Below are positions 23,683 through 30,132 of a DNA stretch of 33,334 bases, piece by piece. Where the stretch lies: IMG/VR virus record IMGVR_UViG_3300029798_000294, positions 1 to 33,334 of that record, one strand, 5' to 3'. Source of the DNA: a virus. A program made the translations under genes and the position numbers. Below the pieces are notes generated by a model. The model had not been told where the DNA came from, did not search any database, and worked only from the letters and a program-made list of their open reading frames with translations. Positions within the stretch are counted from its first letter, which is position 1; each line of letters starts with the position of its first letter.

Positions 23683-24435
23683 TTACCACTTCAGTAACTT
23701 CCCGGATCCTACCAGCCTTGATCCATCATACACCTGGTAAAGATATTCTCCCTGAGTGAAGGATGCCGTGCTGAGCCTAACTATTCCTGAAGGTGTAAGT
23801 CGCACCTGGTTGATCACCCTGCCGGTCATATCAGTTACGCGAAGATCACTCCCTGAGGGAGGATACGTGATGTCAACATAGTTGGTGCAGGGATTAGGAG
23901 AGGCTTGTATTTGTTCGAAAGAAACAGCAGTTTCAGGAATGTCGACCATAGTTCCGGGAAGAGCGTACACATAAGTATTGGAATCGAGTGAAGTGGTCTG
24001 AGTAATCATTTTAAAATTCCCATTCAGGTTCACAATATAAGCGTAATCTTGTTTTGTGAACTCCTGCAGAGGAGATCCATCTTCATTTTTTAATATTAAT
24101 TTATAATCGACTGGATTACCTCTAAAAAGTGAATATAGAACCTCAATCTTATTATCCGTATTGAATAGATTGTCAGAGACGTTGATAAGATAAATGAAAT
24201 TATATCCAGAGGGAATTTGAATAGGAATAGATTTAAGCAAGGAATGAGATTCATTGTAAATGTAAATATCATTCTTCGTGGTTCCATAATGAATGGCCGC
24301 GTACACCCATCCGTAATTTGTCAATTTGTATGGACCGTATAAAGTCTGATCCGTGTAAGTGTGTTCCAGTACTGCCTGGGCAGATGCTGTGTTGAGCAGT
24401 ACAATCAATAAAAAGGTAGAGAGTAATGATTTCAT
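23683..24435 (-). CDS. secreted protein with T9SS type A C-terminal sorting domain
   Basis: A 250-residue protein with a Sec signal peptide (MKSLLSTFLLIVLLNTASAQ, cleavage after ASA) and a C-terminal domain from about residue 175 that fits the type A sorting signal of type IX secretion: SPNP at 179-182, VDITYP, DLRVTDMTGRVI, the FTQGEYLYQV region, and the end GSGKLLKW. The middle part is beta-rich (YVYALPGTMVD and similar) and has no recognised enzyme motif. T9SS moves proteins across the outer membrane in many Bacteroidota, so this one should be exported to the surface or released. It is a phage gene outside the virion set, at the end of the early operon and AT-rich in its middle, so it looks like a lysogenic-conversion gene. 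Confidence 0.85.
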   Translation of the reverse strand: MKSLLSTFLLIVLLNTASAQAVLEHTYTDQTLYGPYKLTNYGWVYAAIHYGTTKNDIYIYNESHSLLKSIPIQIPSGYNFIYLINVSDNLFNTDNKIEVLYSLFRGNPVDYKLILKNEDGSPLQEFTKQDYAYIVNLNGNFKMITQTTSLDSNTYVYALPGTMVDIPETAVSFEQIQASPNPCTNYVDITYPPSGSDLRVTDMTGRVINQVRLTPSGIVRLSTASFTQGEYLYQVYDGSRLVGSGKLLKW

Positions 24436-24474
24436 GGCCGTGTGGTTTTAATTGGGAATTAAAAATAGGTAAAA

Positions 24475-24705
24475 TTATGTTTGAATCTCCTCAAGGCATT
24501 TACACATTTTCTGTTGCTCCTCCTTGATTTGTCTTTCGATTGGCGTGGAAAGGTAGGTGTAGAGCGTGCCAAGGGAGATGTGAAAGCGGGGTTTGATGAA
24601 GTTTTTATACACGTAGGCGGTGGACACTCCTGGCTTCTTCTCGCGGCAATAGACTTCTACAATATCGTGCATTCGGCGTAAATGATTAAGCCTGTTATAT
24701 CCCAT
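24475..24705 (-). CDS. small helical protein, possible transcriptional regulator
   Basis: A 76-residue protein with KKPGVSTAYVYKNFIKPRF followed by HISLGTLYTYLSTP, a helix-turn-helix-like pattern also seen in small genes of Bacteroidota Mu-like phages. It lies near the end of the middle region, where Mu has its late-gene activators Mor and C, but it does not resemble those by eye. It is 2 bp after the stop of the next upstream gene. A role as the late activator acting on the 17.8-kb control region is possible from position only. Confidence 0.55.
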   Translation of the reverse strand: MGYNRLNHLRRMHDIVEVYCREKKPGVSTAYVYKNFIKPRFHISLGTLYTYLSTPIERQIKEEQQKMCKCLEEIQT

Positions 24706-24707
24706 AG

Positions 24708-25103
24708 TTATGCCGTTTGATGGTCAATTTCGGAGTGGATTAAATTACGAAGTGTATTTTCATAAATGGATTCAGTGGGGATATTCAGAATATAAAGCAT
24801 GTGATGGATGGCCGCAGCTTCTGCAACAGTAAACAGGAGTTTGAACATTGGTTTGAGATCCATATGCTTTGGGCGGATCTTCTTTTCATACACCTGGTGC
24901 ACGATGAAATAAGTTGCTTTCTCAAATAAATCTCCATTAAAACAAGTTGTAGCAAGGTAAAGAACCATCAGCCGGTCGAAGGATTCGAACTGGGATTGAC
25001 CCAGGCGGATCTCAATCTTTTTTCTCAGCATCGCGATCTCGATCATGCGGCCTCGACTCGTCTGCATCATTTCTCGGCCATTAAACTGAGTTAATTGTTC
25101 CAT
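24708..25103 (-). CDS. hypothetical protein, middle region
   Basis: A 131-residue largely helical protein, with EIAMLRKKIEIRLGQSQFES and LMVLYLATTCFNGDLFEKAT. No membrane segment or known motif. Its start overlaps the stop of the gene at 25091..25519 by 13 bp, which ties it to that gene. I do not recognise it. It is in the same position as other unknown genes between gemA and the late activators of Mu-like phages. Confidence 0.6.
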   Translation of the reverse strand: MEQLTQFNGREMMQTSRGRMIEIAMLRKKIEIRLGQSQFESFDRLMVLYLATTCFNGDLFEKATYFIVHQVYEKKIRPKHMDLKPMFKLLFTVAEAAAIHHMLYILNIPTESIYENTLRNLIHSEIDHQTA

Positions 25104-25519
25104 AATTCGGCGTTTAAATACGTTTCTACGAACTTTTTCGCTGTGCCTGGTAGAATGTTCCCCTCATATCGTGAAATAAAGCGGTAGGATTTAATTTGAT
25201 CGGTCTTGCTCATTTTATTCCATTTGGCGATGGCCCGTTTCTTCGAAGATCTCATTTTATCGTCATATCGGTCCCAAAACATCTGGAAAGTAACCTCCTC
25301 GGTAAACTCGGTAAGCTTTGCCGTTTTCGAAGTACCCAGGATCCTTTCTATTTCATCCACCGTCTTGGGCATTTCACCAATGAGCCATTTCATTTGTGCC
25401 TGGTTTAGCTGGGCCCCGGATGAATTATACATCACCAGGTAGCCATCTTCATCAAATTGCAGGATCACTTCGCCGGTGAACTGCTGAGAAGTAAGCGAGA
25501 AGGTCCGTTCAGCTTTCAT
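25091..25519 (-). CDS. hypothetical protein with replication-organiser-like C-terminus
   Basis: A 142-residue protein. The C-terminal 70 residues (FWDRYDDKMRSSKKRAIAKW, NKMSKTDQIKSYRFISRYEG, then AKKFVETYLNAELW) follow a pattern seen at the end of phage replisome-organiser or helicase-loader proteins and of several Bacteroidota phage proteins: FW, Y, K, A, W, then a YLN-W end. The N-terminal part is beta-rich. Start and stop overlap both neighbours by about 11-13 bp. A role in replication is possible but not shown. Confidence 0.6.
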   Translation of the reverse strand: MKAERTFSLTSQQFTGEVILQFDEDGYLVMYNSSGAQLNQAQMKWLIGEMPKTVDEIERILGTSKTAKLTEFTEEVTFQMFWDRYDDKMRSSKKRAIAKWNKMSKTDQIKSYRFISRYEGNILPGTAKKFVETYLNAELWNN

Positions 25520-25964
25520 GAGGTTGGGATAGAGTTTCTTTCGCTACGTGCTCGAACTGTTTCACAAGACGTTGCAGTTCTTTATAGGAATAATCGTTGA
25601 GGGGTTTATGCAAATACGAATAATGCTTCATCCAACTATTCAATCGCTCAAAATCAACTTCCGATTTGCTCTTGTCTTTGTTCCAGGTGGTCCATCCCAT
25701 CGTATAACAAAGCGAAAGGATCCTGCGGCGCATCTTCTGTCCCTCAAAAATTGTTTGAGATTTAGTGTGGGATCCCACGGCGCCGGGTCCGAGTTGCTCC
25801 TCCAGGTGTTTTATCAGCGCCTGAGCCTCAAGGTCGGTAAGATCCGCAGAGTTTTCAGTCCTTCCATTGGCAAAACTAAATACCAGGTCGTGCCGGTATT
25901 TCTCCGTGCCGGTTTCCCGGAACAGAGAGTATAATCTGCGATGCCGCTGAAGGGAATGATTCAT
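25509..25964 (-). CDS. GemA-like protein (Mu gp16 family)
   Basis: A 151-residue protein with the pattern of the gp16/GemA family: an N-terminal RHRRLYSLFRETGTEKYRHD, then a LTDLEAQALIKHLEEQLG segment, and a C-terminal helical half with RRRILSLCYTMGW. In Mu, GemA alters host gene expression and DNA supercoiling; the position in the middle operon fits. The gene overlaps its neighbour at 25519 by 11 bp. Family recognition is by eye. Confidence 0.7.
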   Translation of the reverse strand: MNHSLQRHRRLYSLFRETGTEKYRHDLVFSFANGRTENSADLTDLEAQALIKHLEEQLGPGAVGSHTKSQTIFEGQKMRRRILSLCYTMGWTTWNKDKSKSEVDFERLNSWMKHYSYLHKPLNDYSYKELQRLVKQFEHVAKETLSQPHES

Positions 25965-25965
25965 A

Positions 25966-26187
25966 TTAATCTACGTATCCAATTACTTTCAATAAATCTG
26001 AACTCTTGAGAACCTTGATCTGGTTCCCTTTTTCATCCAATTTAATGGTTGAATCGTCATTTACCAATCTGACCAGGCATTTGTTCAAACTCTTAAATTC
26101 GACCGTCTGTTCATCGCGATGAATGATGCCCCTTTGTTTTTCACCGGTTGTGGAAATGTATTCTACTAAATAGCCAATCTTACCCAT
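25966..26187 (-). CDS. hypothetical small beta-rich protein
   Basis: A 73-residue protein containing GYLVEYISTTGEKQRGIIHR and FKSLNKCLVRLVND. It has no membrane segment or cysteine pattern. It sits one base upstream of the gemA-like gene in the same direction. It may be a small DNA-binding or inhibitor protein, but nothing in the sequence shows this. Confidence 0.6.
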   Translation of the reverse strand: MGKIGYLVEYISTTGEKQRGIIHRDEQTVEFKSLNKCLVRLVNDDSTIKLDEKGNQIKVLKSSDLLKVIGYVD

Positions 26188-26205
26188 GGTAAATGTTTAT
26201 TAGGG

Positions 26206-26349
26206 TTAATACATTGTTTCTTCTTTGTCCTGATCATCAAAAATGCCATTGATCCATTTCCCTATCGCCATTAACAGCAGACCAAAGCAGAAGAATATTC
26301 CGATTACCGAACAACAGGTGATGAACATGGCTAATGGGTTTGAGATCAT
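26206..26349 (-). CDS. 47-residue single-span membrane protein
   Basis: This short gene encodes 47 residues: a start MISNPLAMFITCCSVIGIFF, a continuing hydrophobic stretch CFGLLLMAIG, then KWINGIFDDQDKEETMY. It has one membrane span of about 25 residues (roughly 6-30) and an acidic C-terminal tail. It fills the otherwise empty space between the HD gene (26359) and the 73-residue gene, with 9 and 18 bp on either side. Small proteins like this may be lysis-timing, exclusion or signalling factors. The strong hydrophobic pattern makes it likely to be real. Confidence 0.65.
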   Translation of the reverse strand: MISNPLAMFITCCSVIGIFFCFGLLLMAIGKWINGIFDDQDKEETMY

Positions 26350-26358
26350 GATATTTGT

Positions 26359-26880
26359 TTAAACATTTTGAGTAAGACTTCCGATCCGGGTGGCCAGGAG
26401 TTCATAGGTCCCGAGAAAGGACCGTTTAGCAAACTTATGATCCAGTCCTGTGTTGCGATCGTTGATCACCATGTTGACCCACTCCCAACGCAGAGCAAAA
26501 TTATCCGCTTCCTTAACTGTATCGAGAAACGGGTATTGAATCTTGAATACGGAAGCAATGACCCGGTGAAGCTTATCCTCAATCTCACAAAAATTAGTCA
26601 GGCGATGTTTAATCGGACGAGGCATATCGATCAGGTAAGCTTCAGCGGCATCGTGCAACAATCCGCAGAGTTTGTCTTGATCGCTCTGCATAAGGTTGGA
26701 TACGAACATTGAATGTTCGGCAACGCTGTAGAACTGGTTGATGTGTCCGGAGAACCGGCATTGTTTTGCAAGTGCATGTGCAATGTCTATGATATTGATC
26801 AGCGAAGGATCCGGATCCAGGGGATCGATAAATTTGCCGGTGAAGGTGCGGATCTTGTTTTCTTCAAAAAGTCTTTCCAT
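26359..26880 (-). CDS. HD-domain phosphohydrolase, YfbR-like
   Basis: A 173-residue metal-dependent hydrolase with the HD motif complete: His at 56 (YSVAEHS), His-Asp at 76-77 (LLHDAAEAYLIDMPRPIK), and Asp at about 126 (KEADNF). YfbR-like enzymes remove phosphate from deoxynucleoside monophosphates, and phage members can adjust nucleotide pools. It lies in the early/middle operon, before the small membrane protein gene. Whether it supports phage DNA synthesis or some host defence function is not shown. Confidence 0.85.
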   Translation of the reverse strand: MERLFEENKIRTFTGKFIDPLDPDPSLINIIDIAHALAKQCRFSGHINQFYSVAEHSMFVSNLMQSDQDKLCGLLHDAAEAYLIDMPRPIKHRLTNFCEIEDKLHRVIASVFKIQYPFLDTVKEADNFALRWEWVNMVINDRNTGLDHKFAKRSFLGTYELLATRIGSLTQNV

Positions 26881-26882
26881 GC

Positions 26883-27536
26883 TTATGAAATTAGGGATCG
26901 TTTAATGTTGGGTCTCTGCTGAGGGGGGGGGCAGGTCTTTTTGATCTTTTCCAGCTTTTCCTTCAGCTGCTCGTCATGCGCCTTAACTGTACCGATCTCC
27001 TTCTGCTCAGGAATTGAAAACTCACGGGGCTCGGGAATTGTAAATGCTATCAGGTGTGCCTGTCGACATTTAAGGGTACAGAAATTCGCATTCCATCCAT
27101 GTTTACCCTTGGTCGGATTACCACAGTGCATACATTTACGGCCGGTGTCGGGTTTTGTCTTTTTCTTGGCATCATACTTGGAAGCATTCTTACACTTTTT
27201 CGAGCAGTACTTCACATGGCGACTTACGGTAAGAAATTCCTCTTTACACTGCCAGCAGATCATTTTACGCTTCTCTCCCCGAGTGTATGAGTCCGTGAAT
27301 TTTACATGATCCGTAGTGGTAATGTGAGTTATCACCGGGAAGGATTGTTCCTCAGGCATGGACGATTGTCCACTTGGTTGAGGACTTGCTGTTTCCTCCA
27401 CGATTGGAGTGAGTTCACGAACCTTCAGTTCGCCATTAAAGAGTGCGGCATTAACACTCATCTCATCATTTTTAATCCACTCGAGGATTTTCATAATAGA
27501 TGCCGCATCAGCGGAGATATGAAGTTGAATGTCCAT
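26883..27536 (-). CDS. double zinc-finger-like protein with homopolymer tract
   Basis: A 217-residue protein. An N-terminal 45 residues are folded-looking, then a Pro/Ser/Glu-rich linker (about 45-75), then two Cys4 modules: C94-C97 with C111-C115 (ICWQCKEEF, YCSKKC) and C135-C138 with C153-C157 (CMHCGNP, FCTLKC). The modules resemble treble-clef or FCS fingers that bind nucleic acid or proteins. The C-terminus is charged and ends in a region encoded by nine consecutive Cs (codons for Cys-Pro-Pro-Pro at 202-205). It lies between HD and DUF3164 genes. I do not know its function. Confidence 0.75.
   Translation of the reverse strand: MDIQLHISADAASIMKILEWIKNDEMSVNAALFNGELKVRELTPIVEETASPQPSGQSSMPEEQSFPVITHITTTDHVKFTDSYTRGEKRKMICWQCKEEFLTVSRHVKYCSKKCKNASKYDAKKKTKPDTGRKCMHCGNPTKGKHGWNANFCTLKCRQAHLIAFTIPEPREFSIPEQKEIGTVKAHDEQLKEKLEKIKKTCPPPQQRPNIKRSLIS
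26923..26931. repeat. nine-base G/C homopolymer inside the zinc-finger gene
   Basis: Nine Gs on the plus strand, read as nine Cs in the gene. Gain or loss of one base would change only the last 8-13 residues: loss leads to a stop after about 10 further codons, gain to a stop about 7 codons after the tract. It could be a site of slipped-strand variation, or of assembly error. Confidence 0.5.
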
Positions 27537-27539
27537 CCT

Positions 27540-28154
27540 CTAAAGAGCTGAAAAGTTCAATTCAATGAGTTTGTAGCTTCCGTCCTCATCTCGTTTCCAT
27601 AGCCTGAAATAGGTTTTTGATCCCGGATGGCGTAATCCATCGCTTAGGACATTTAACGCCTCCTGGAACAGCGGGTGGCTGATTTTCGTGCGGTATTTCA
27701 TCAGGGCAAATACTTTCTTTGCGTCGATCTTGCCACGGGTGGTTGAAAACGCATCGATCACCAGGTCCTTGACGAACTCCATTTTTGAATCGAGGTTCTC
27801 GCTCAGGAAAGAATCAAGTTTTTCCTTGGATGCCTGGATGGCCAGGTCGTCGAATGTGATGCGATCCGAGATAGAAACCTCGATCTTGATGGAGCGGTCG
27901 AAGTTGAACCAGGTGAAGTTTCCTTTGCCATCCGGTTTTGCTTTGTATTCCTCCATGGCCTTACGGTATACATCCTCGCAAAGCTTTTCCATGCGCTTTT
28001 TAAAGCTCATCAATTTTGAGTTGATCAGCTCAGCCTCTTTGAGCAGTGATGCGCTACTGCGTTCTTTCAGGCGCGTGCCCAGGGAAATGTATTCAACCGG
28101 CACGTCCTGTCCGGTTTCGTCTTTCCATACTTTGTTTTCTAATTTCTGAATCAT
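27540..28154 (-). CDS. DUF3164 family protein
   Basis: A 204-residue protein with the family pattern: KVWKDETGQDVPVEYIS at the start, a helical LLKEAELINSKLMSFKKRM region, the strand GNFTWFNFDRSIKIEVSISD, and a C-terminal KKVFALMKYRTKISHPLFQE followed by ALNVLSDGLRHPGSKTYFRL. DUF3164 is common in the early region of Mu-like phages; its exact role is not established. There are 3 bp before the zinc-finger gene. Confidence 0.85.
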   Translation of the reverse strand: MIQKLENKVWKDETGQDVPVEYISLGTRLKERSSASLLKEAELINSKLMSFKKRMEKLCEDVYRKAMEEYKAKPDGKGNFTWFNFDRSIKIEVSISDRITFDDLAIQASKEKLDSFLSENLDSKMEFVKDLVIDAFSTTRGKIDAKKVFALMKYRTKISHPLFQEALNVLSDGLRHPGSKTYFRLWKRDEDGSYKLIELNFSAL

Positions 28155-28171
28155 ACTATACTTGTTTAATG

Positions 28172-28588
28172 TTAATGACTTGTGGTTTCACTGAGTTTCT
28201 TGAGGATCTGCTGAGAAGTTTTATTATACGAGTTGTGGATCTCTTCATAAATGACGTTGTCTGGGAATGCGTCGATTGAGATGTGCATCGTGGCATAGAT
28301 ATGCCTGAGTTCTTTGCGACACTTAGGCTCATTCTTAAAGCTGCAGTAATGATAATAGAACTCCTGGTCCACCAGGTTCCATTGCCCTCGCCACCAGGCC
28401 CAGAATAGCGGCTCCTTAAGGAATTGCTGCAGCCATTCATCGGACATGCCGGTAGTTTTCATATAATTGATTGCTGTTTTGAAAATCATCTGTGACAGAT
28501 GGTTCTCGGTCATACCGGTCATCAACAGGATGTTATTTTTAAGCATTTCCTGCCTGGCCTTTAACCGTGCTTTTGCGCTGTCTTTCAT
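28172..28588 (-). CDS. hypothetical protein, early region
   Basis: A 138-residue protein, helical and rich in aromatic residues (FLKEPLFWAWWRGQWNLVDQ, EFYYHYCSFKN). The Trp-rich core with several His and Cys residues could bind metal or nucleic acid but shows no known motif. Its order between the second ATPase and DUF3164 is that of an early-operon component. I do not recognise a family. No signal peptide or membrane span. Confidence 0.6.
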   Translation of the reverse strand: MKDSAKARLKARQEMLKNNILLMTGMTENHLSQMIFKTAINYMKTTGMSDEWLQQFLKEPLFWAWWRGQWNLVDQEFYYHYCSFKNEPKCRKELRHIYATMHISIDAFPDNVIYEEIHNSYNKTSQQILKKLSETTSH

Positions 28589-28594
28589 AAGGCA

Positions 28595-29224
28595 TTAAAT
28601 TTTACTGACATGAATGTAAGTTTCAGCACCTTCCTCCCATATCGTGTAAGGCTCTCCACCTCCATATCGAGAAACCGGAAAGGCTTTGTACCCTTCAATC
28701 CAAACCTTGACAAAGGCGTCAAAACGGATCGAGCGGGCTACGCGGCCTGAAGGTTCCTTGCCATCGGCATGGCTGATCAGGATGAAGAGTTTATTGCGAA
28801 ATGTGTCACGGAGGGTTTTGTACTGTGCATAATTAAGTCCTGTATATTGTATTGAATCGATGATGATCACCTGAGGAGAGCGTGGCCGACTCAGACGAAC
28901 GATCAGTTCATCGATCGGTTCTTTGTCCAGCAGCATGAAGCGACGCGACACTTCCTGCATATTGCAATCCATCAGTGCGTTTTTCATAGACAGTGACACG
29001 CCTTCCTCCAGGGAGTCGTAGGCCACTTTTTTTCCGAGCGAAGCGAGGTATTTTGCCACCTGGAGAGCGAAGCGGGTTTTCCCATTGCCCGATTTTCCCC
29101 AGATGAGCCAGGTGCCGGTGACCTCAGGGCGACCGATCGCCTGGAGCCAAGCGCCGGTAAATTCAAGACAGTTCAAGTTTGTCTTGAATAACCGGTGCAT
29201 TGTGACTGCTCTTTTTTCCTTCAT
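28595..29224 (-). CDS. RecA/DnaB-like P-loop ATPase
   Basis: A 209-residue ATPase with a complete Walker A motif GKSGNGKT at 43-50 and a Walker B strand VIIIDS at 119-124. The region after Walker A resembles RecA-type folds (FALQVAKYLASLGKKVAYDS). The C-terminal half has ISHADGKEPSGRVARSIRFD, with a possible sensor His and basic patch. It starts 1 bp after the MuB stop. Its association with transposase and MuB suggests a role in target choice or the handover from transposition to replication, but it is distinct from MuB. The function is not known to me. Confidence 0.75.
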   Translation of the reverse strand: MKEKRAVTMHRLFKTNLNCLEFTGAWLQAIGRPEVTGTWLIWGKSGNGKTRFALQVAKYLASLGKKVAYDSLEEGVSLSMKNALMDCNMQEVSRRFMLLDKEPIDELIVRLSRPRSPQVIIIDSIQYTGLNYAQYKTLRDTFRNKLFILISHADGKEPSGRVARSIRFDAFVKVWIEGYKAFPVSRYGGGEPYTIWEEGAETYIHVSKI

Positions 29225-29225
29225 G

Positions 29226-30095
29226 TTAAGCGATCTTACGAAGTTCGTCCTGGATCCTGCGAAGGGAGTAATCCGTCTGTCGCATCAGCTTCTGGATGTC
29301 TATTTCTGCCGGTGCATTGGCCTTGATGATCATTGCGGCATGTACCTGGCGGAATTTGCGCAGATCCTCACCTGAGTCGGGCGTGGCTTTCTGATATCGG
29401 GATCCGTAGCGGCTAAAAAGTTCGGTGTAACCAACCTTCTTGTGATCGATCGAGCGGCGGATCTTCTCCTTCAGGCCATCGGCTCCCATCATGTACCATC
29501 CGGTGCAACGTTCCGTAGCATTCCAGAGCGCTTTTAACTCAAGGAAGGCAGGATAATCAAGGTCACCGGCTTCATCCAGGATAATTAATGGAGAGGGCAG
29601 GGAACGCAGATAAAACACCAAATCTGCGTATACATCGCTGTACTTTCCCGTGTGCCCTACTCCAAACTCTTTGGCAATAAATCTCACCAACTTCTGCCTG
29701 GTTTTGACCTGGCTGCAGTCAACGTAAATGGCGTTTTTGTTGACTTTAACAAAATGCTTTGCAGTAAACGTTTTGCCGATATCGGCCATATCACACAGCA
29801 GTCGGCTGGCAGCGTTTTGCTGGCAGAACTGAAGCTGCGTGGAGATGAAGTTGAATACCGGAGTGCTTGCAGTTTGCCATACGGGAGTGTTCCCGATGGC
29901 AATCTCCAGGGTACGAGCCAGGGAGATCCAGTTCTGATCCGACAGGACCCGCTCGGTCTCCCCGTTCTTAATGCGGGAGTACTGGGCGTTATTGATCCCG
30001 ATTGATACTGCAAACTTCGCATCGCTTCCGGCGAAGTTTTCGCGCCTGAGGGCCAAGGCCGTCAAAATACGCTGTTTTAATTCCGTTGTCATCAT
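29226..30095 (-). CDS. MuB-like transposition ATPase
   Basis: A 289-residue AAA+ ATPase that should bind DNA and activate and guide the transposase to target DNA. Residues 24-45 form a helix-turn-helix (KFAVSIGINNAQYSRIKNGE), as in MuB. The Walker A loop is reduced: CDMADIGKT at 101-109 lacks the usual first Gly of GxxxxGK[ST] but keeps GKT. Walker B is LIILDEAGDL at 170-179. The C-terminal domain is helical and basic (DYSLRRIQDELRKI). The order transposase, MuB is that of Mu, with 35 bp between. Confidence 0.85.
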   Translation of the reverse strand: MMTTELKQRILTALALRRENFAGSDAKFAVSIGINNAQYSRIKNGETERVLSDQNWISLARTLEIAIGNTPVWQTASTPVFNFISTQLQFCQQNAASRLLCDMADIGKTFTAKHFVKVNKNAIYVDCSQVKTRQKLVRFIAKEFGVGHTGKYSDVYADLVFYLRSLPSPLIILDEAGDLDYPAFLELKALWNATERCTGWYMMGADGLKEKIRRSIDHKKVGYTELFSRYGSRYQKATPDSGEDLRKFRQVHAAMIIKANAPAEIDIQKLMRQTDYSLRRIQDELRKIA

Positions 30096-30132
30096 GGTGT
30101 TTTGGTGTTTTATGTTTATTTATATGGTGTTT
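30096..30132. repeat. tandem AAACACC motifs before the MuB start
   Basis: GGTGTTTT occurs twice in tandem (30096-30103 and 30104-30111), with a third GGTGTTT at 30126-30132, read as AAAACACC on the coding strand. The motif lies right before the ATG. The same motif precedes the transposase ATG and the DUF1320 ATG. Confidence 0.5.
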
